Below are positions 7,183 to 9,861 of a DNA stretch of 9,861 bases, in pieces. The notes beneath the pieces were generated by a model that saw only the letters and a program-made list of their open reading frames with translations, was not told where the DNA came from and did no database searches. The stretch is from Thermomicrobiaceae bacterium (GTDB lineage Bacteria > Chloroflexota > Chloroflexia > Thermomicrobiales > Thermomicrobiaceae), in NCBI GenBank assembly GCA_025966355.1, contig JAICWZ010000037.1, positions 1 to 9,861 of the forward strand, given 5' to 3'. A program made the position numbers and the translations under genes. Positions within the stretch are counted from its first letter, which is position 1; the number at the start of each line of letters is the position of its first letter.

Positions 7183-7213
7183 CTGTACGTACAGATGTTC
7201 GGATCACTTGTTC
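7165..7213 (+). promoter_or_regulatory. Repeated operator, SOS-box-like sites
   Basis: GAACAGATGTTC (7165-7176) fits the Gram-positive-type LexA box core GAAC-RNRY-GTTC and lies exactly between -35 and -10. GTACAGATGTTC (7189-7200) matches it at 11 of 12 positions and begins at the predicted transcription start, 24 bases downstream. A weaker third copy, GATCACTTGTTC, is at 7202-7213. A perfect 12-base palindrome, CTGTACGTACAG (7183-7194), overlaps the second box. The position is ideal for a repressor. LexA is the leading guess, but another dyad-binding repressor is possible. Confidence 0.55.
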
Positions 7214-7227
7214 GGAAGGATAGAACA

Positions 7228-7413
7228 ATGCGCGCGACATCCATGCTGGTTTCCGGTCTCGTCGGTTTCGCGCTGCTCTTCGTCGTCGCGCTGCTGGCGC
7301 TCGGCTTCGGTATCGGCGTGCAGCAGGCGCTTGGTCAGGCGTGGCCGCTGGCGGCGGCCGGTGCGCTCATCGCCGGATTCATGATCGAGCTCGATCGCCG
7401 CGCCTCGTGGTAG
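7228..7413 (+). CDS. Small two-helix membrane protein, function unknown
   Basis: This is a 61-residue hydrophobic protein that I do not recognise. Two membrane helices are evident, at about residues 7-30 and 38-54, joined by a short loop (QQALGQAW). The C-terminus, ELDRRASW, is short and charged. The frame is open from an ATG at 7171, but that lies inside the promoter. The ATG at 7228 has GGAAGGA (7214-7220) seven bases upstream, so I use it. The gene has its own strong-looking promoter with repeated palindromic operator sites. It ends only eight bases from the stop codon of the convergent helicase gene, with no terminator between them. If the operator is a LexA box, a role like the small SOS membrane proteins that block division or depolarise the membrane would fit, but this is only inference. 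Confidence 0.75.
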   Translation: MRATSMLVSGLVGFALLFVVALLALGFGIGVQQALGQAWPLAAAGALIAGFMIELDRRASW

Positions 7414-7421
7414 GTGGGCGG

Positions 7422-9677
7422 TCAGTGCGACGTTGCTGTCAGGCGTTTCCAGACCGCCAGCGAGCCCGCCGTATCGAACGAGCTGGACGCGTAGTCGGCC
7501 GACAGCAACTCGCTGGTGAGGAACGGATGGTGCTTCTGCTGTCGCTTGTTCGCAACGCGTCGCGCCAGCTGTTCGCGATCCGCTTCCCCCTGGCGCGCCA
7601 GCGCCGCGATGTGCCTCAGCAGTGCGGGCAGTTCGGCATCAAAGACGGTCAATACCGGTCCATGCTTCTCGACCGCTAGTCCCCGCGCCATCAGCTGCAC
7701 CAGCAGGGTGTTCATGATGCGATCACCCACCCAGGGAAAGATGAGCGTCCCGTAATCGGTATCCAGAATCGCCCTGTGCTCCAGATCGAACCGGCGAAAC
7801 CAATCACGACCTTCGTCAAGCAGTTCACGCGCCGTCGCATCCAGAAATGGCGGCTGATCGGCGCTCTGATAGACCGTCAACATCTCCTGGCGCACCCGAT
7901 CGTGGACCAGCGCTCCGGCGCCGGTGAATTTCGGCGGGCGTCCGCCGGCCGAGGGGACGACATCGATCTGGCGACGCACGGCATCGACCTCGATCACCTG
8001 CCAGCGACGGCCACCGAAGATGAGAAACATGCCGGGGATGATTGGCTCATCGACCGGCAACGTGCCGAGCGTTCTCCCCTCGTGCACCAGCCGGTATTCG
8101 TCCGGGCTGGCGAAGGCGGCATAGAACTCGAAGTGATTGACGAGGTGCTCGCCTTCGAGCCCGAGCAGCAGCGTGCCGTCGTGCATCTGATCGATGAGAT
8201 CGTGCGCCGCCAGGGCGCGCAAGAAGCGCGCGAACATCGGCCGGTCGACTGAACGAAACGGGCCGCTCTGGCAGAGCGTGCGCCAGAGCCAGGCGGCATC
8301 GCCACCACCGTGCTGCGCGATGAGCGAGAGCGCCTGCTGCACGAGCGTCGACAGATGCAGGGCATCCCGCTCCGGCGGCTCGTTCCACTTCTCGATCAAG
8401 AGCCGCACCATGGCGACCGCCTGCACCAGCTGCGTCCGCAGCGCGTCCTGCGGCAGCGTCTGCGCCGAGAGCGTCTCCTCCTGGATGTAGACGCGCAGGA
8501 CGGCTGCCGATCCAGCCTTGCGGCCCGAGCGTCCGAGCCGCTGGCGCATGCTAGCGACCGATGGCGGGGTACCGATCTGGGCGATGCTTTCGACCGAGCC
8601 GACGTCGATGCCGAGTTCGAGCGTCGATGTGCTGATGATCGTTGTCGGTCGCGTGCTCTCACGCAACCGCTCCTCGGCGTCGTACCGCAGTTCGCGACTC
8701 AGATTGCCATGATGCGGCCAGAACTCATTGGGTACGCGGGCGCGGTCGCTCAAGCGCCGCAGGATGTCGGTATACATCTCGACGGCCCGGCGGCTGTTGG
8801 CGAAGACGAGATGCCGTCCGCCGCGCAGCCGGTTGAAGAGATCGGCCGCGACCATCAGCGTATCGCCGCCCTCGGCGTCGTCAGTCGCGTCGTCTTCACC
8901 CTCGTCAAACGGATCGGTCGCTTCGGGCGGCGGCGGCTCGTGCCGGTAGCCGCGTAGTTGCAGGCGAATCTCCTGCCGGAGCGTGGCCGATTCGATAACG
9001 ACCACCTCATCGCCATGTCCGAGCCGCAGATAGTCGCAGGCCATCGCCATGTCGCCAAGCGTCGCCGAGAGGGCGATGCGCGTGATCTCGCGTCCGGCCG
9101 CGCGCTCGATGCGATGCAGGAGCGATTGCAGCTGCATGCCACGCTCGGTACCGATGAACGCGTGCAGCTCATCGACAACGACGTAGTCAAGATCAGCGAA
9201 GAGCCGGTTGACACTCGTGCCGCGATTGATGAAGAGCGCTTCGAGCGACTCGGGCGTGATGAGCAAGATGCCACCCGGGTTGTCGAGCAACTGCGTCTTG
9301 TGGCCGGCCGGCACGTCGCCATGCCAGCGATAGACCGGCAGATCGAGCGGCGCGCAGAGATCGGTCAGACGCTCGAACTGATCGTTGATCAGCGCCTTGA
9401 GCGGGCTGATGGCGAGCACTTTCAGCCCGGCGGGCTGCATCGCGATGCGCGTCACGATCGGGAAATAGGCGGCTTCGGTTTTGCCGGAGGCGGTCGCCGA
9501 GGCAATGATGACGTCGGTATCGCCGCGCAAGATCGGCGCAGCCGCCAACTCCTGGATGTCGCGCAACGCCTCCCAGCCCTGGCGCCAGATCCAGCGCTGA
9601 ATGCGTGGATCGTACGACTCGAAGGCCGACGAGGGCGTGGCGGCCGGATCAGATGCGGAAGCGCGTGAGTTCGTCAT
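7422..9677 (-). CDS. Lhr-like DEAD/DEAH-box helicase, BrxHI-like
   Basis: This is a 751-residue superfamily 2 helicase. Motifs appear in order: ATASGKT Walker A (61-67), AISPLKALINDQ motif Ia (89-100), LLITPESLEAL (138-148), DELH Walker B (169-172), SAT (204-206), HLVFANSRR motif IV (289-297), STSTLELGIDVG motif V (349-360) and QRLGRSGRK motif VI (379-387). The LELGIDVG...QIGTPPSV...QRLGRSGR pattern is that of Lhr-type enzymes. The length is below a typical Lhr core but similar to BrxHI. A D/E-rich insert sits at about 255-272 between the two RecA lobes. The C-terminal 350 residues resemble the winged-helix and Lhr-specific region. The ATG at 9677 has AGGA six bases upstream and overlaps the upstream gene by 29 bases, so the two are translated from one transcript. 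A DNA repair helicase role outside defence is also possible. Confidence 0.88.
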   Translation of the reverse strand: MTNSRASASDPAATPSSAFESYDPRIQRWIWRQGWEALRDIQELAAAPILRGDTDVIIASATASGKTEAAYFPIVTRIAMQPAGLKVLAISPLKALINDQFERLTDLCAPLDLPVYRWHGDVPAGHKTQLLDNPGGILLITPESLEALFINRGTSVNRLFADLDYVVVDELHAFIGTERGMQLQSLLHRIERAAGREITRIALSATLGDMAMACDYLRLGHGDEVVVIESATLRQEIRLQLRGYRHEPPPPEATDPFDEGEDDATDDAEGGDTLMVAADLFNRLRGGRHLVFANSRRAVEMYTDILRRLSDRARVPNEFWPHHGNLSRELRYDAEERLRESTRPTTIISTSTLELGIDVGSVESIAQIGTPPSVASMRQRLGRSGRKAGSAAVLRVYIQEETLSAQTLPQDALRTQLVQAVAMVRLLIEKWNEPPERDALHLSTLVQQALSLIAQHGGGDAAWLWRTLCQSGPFRSVDRPMFARFLRALAAHDLIDQMHDGTLLLGLEGEHLVNHFEFYAAFASPDEYRLVHEGRTLGTLPVDEPIIPGMFLIFGGRRWQVIEVDAVRRQIDVVPSAGGRPPKFTGAGALVHDRVRQEMLTVYQSADQPPFLDATARELLDEGRDWFRRFDLEHRAILDTDYGTLIFPWVGDRIMNTLLVQLMARGLAVEKHGPVLTVFDAELPALLRHIAALARQGEADREQLARRVANKRQQKHHPFLTSELLSADYASSSFDTAGSLAVWKRLTATSH

Positions 9678-9861
9678 CGTCGTCCTGCGGGCCGTCGCGC
9701 AGCGGCCGGTGCTCGCTGCCGTTGCTCGACACCGAAGCCGGTTCCGTCAGCAGTTCCACATCGAGGTCGATCTCAACGGCACCAAGCAGGTCGCGCCATG
9801 CCGCCGACGGATTCTGCTCCAGCACCTGCAGAAGCTGGACGAACGCTTTGATCGAGTTGCG
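9649..9861 (-). CDS. C-terminal end of an upstream operon partner, possibly BrxD-like
   Basis: Only the last 70 residues are inside the window, in the frame ending with TGA at 9649-9651. The segment begins RNSIKAFVQLLQVLEQNPS and has a helical section, then a low-complexity linker and an acidic DDDDE stretch before the final LTRFRI. The coding sequence overlaps the helicase start by 29 bases, which indicates coupled expression. C-terminal helices of this type with 'LL..LEQNP' occur, as I recall, in the P-loop ATP-binding proteins (DUF2791, BrxC/BrxD group) that commonly precede Lhr-like BrxHI helicases. The ATPase domain is outside the window, so identity rests mostly on context. Any other operon partner cannot be excluded. 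Confidence 0.5.
   Translation of the reverse strand, partial: RNSIKAFVQLLQVLEQNPSAAWRDLLGAVEIDLDVELLTEPASVSSNGSEHRPLRDGPQDDDDELTRFRI

Noticed and set aside
8310..9668. Two long plus-strand open frames (8310-8957 and 8958-9668)
   Set aside because: Both are antisense to the helicase, whose motifs I, Ia, II, III and IV are encoded there on the other strand. The translations are Arg-rich and lack any recognisable domain.

Overview
The window is a high-GC bacterial chromosome fragment with ordinary bacterial start sites and strong purine Shine-Dalgarno sequences. The gene mix (Alx/TerC exporter with a yybP-ykoY leader, AI-2E permease with a long C-terminal tail, 'LPAGW'-type lipoprotein) and a dyad repeat of the GTCATTCTGA type fit a Chloroflexota-like bacterium, perhaps near Thermomicrobia. 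That placement is an inference with modest confidence. No rRNA, tRNA, CRISPR array or intact insertion sequence was seen.

Layout. At the left edge, on the minus strand, are the N-terminal part of a rhomboid-like membrane protein (1-410) and a 210-residue lipoprotein (510-1142). Reading away from them on the plus strand are GDP-mannose 4,6-dehydratase (1387-2379), an orphan YgiT/MqsA-type zinc-finger protein (2414-2731) and a class I SAM methyltransferase (2806-3603). Next come a promoter and a yybP-ykoY manganese riboswitch with a clear intrinsic terminator (about 3633-3817), controlling a TerC/Alx-family manganese exporter (3853-4800). A 320-base gap follows, filled with nested perfect inverted repeats that look like a large structured RNA leader, ahead of a cold-shock-domain protein (5121-5351). 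The 270-base gap before the next, convergent gene holds two GC-rich hairpins and a 102-base palindromic repeat.

On the minus strand, 5624-7060 is an AI-2E family permease. Divergent from it, a well-formed promoter carrying repeated GAAC-N4-GTTC-like boxes drives a 61-residue, two-helix membrane protein (7228-7413). The right third is a minus-strand operon. It contains the last 70 residues of a protein (9649-9861) that overlaps by 29 bases an Lhr-like DEAD/DEAH helicase (7422-9677). This arrangement resembles the BrxD-BrxHI pair of BREX-type phage defence loci.

How the parts relate. The genes do not form a single pathway. The regulatory pieces stand out: a transcription-ON manganese switch whose terminator uses the conserved 3' aptamer bases, an unassigned structured leader before a cold-shock gene, and a possible SOS-controlled small membrane protein. 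The best candidates for something undescribed are the structured RNA at about 4885-5086 and the small membrane protein with its repeated operator.
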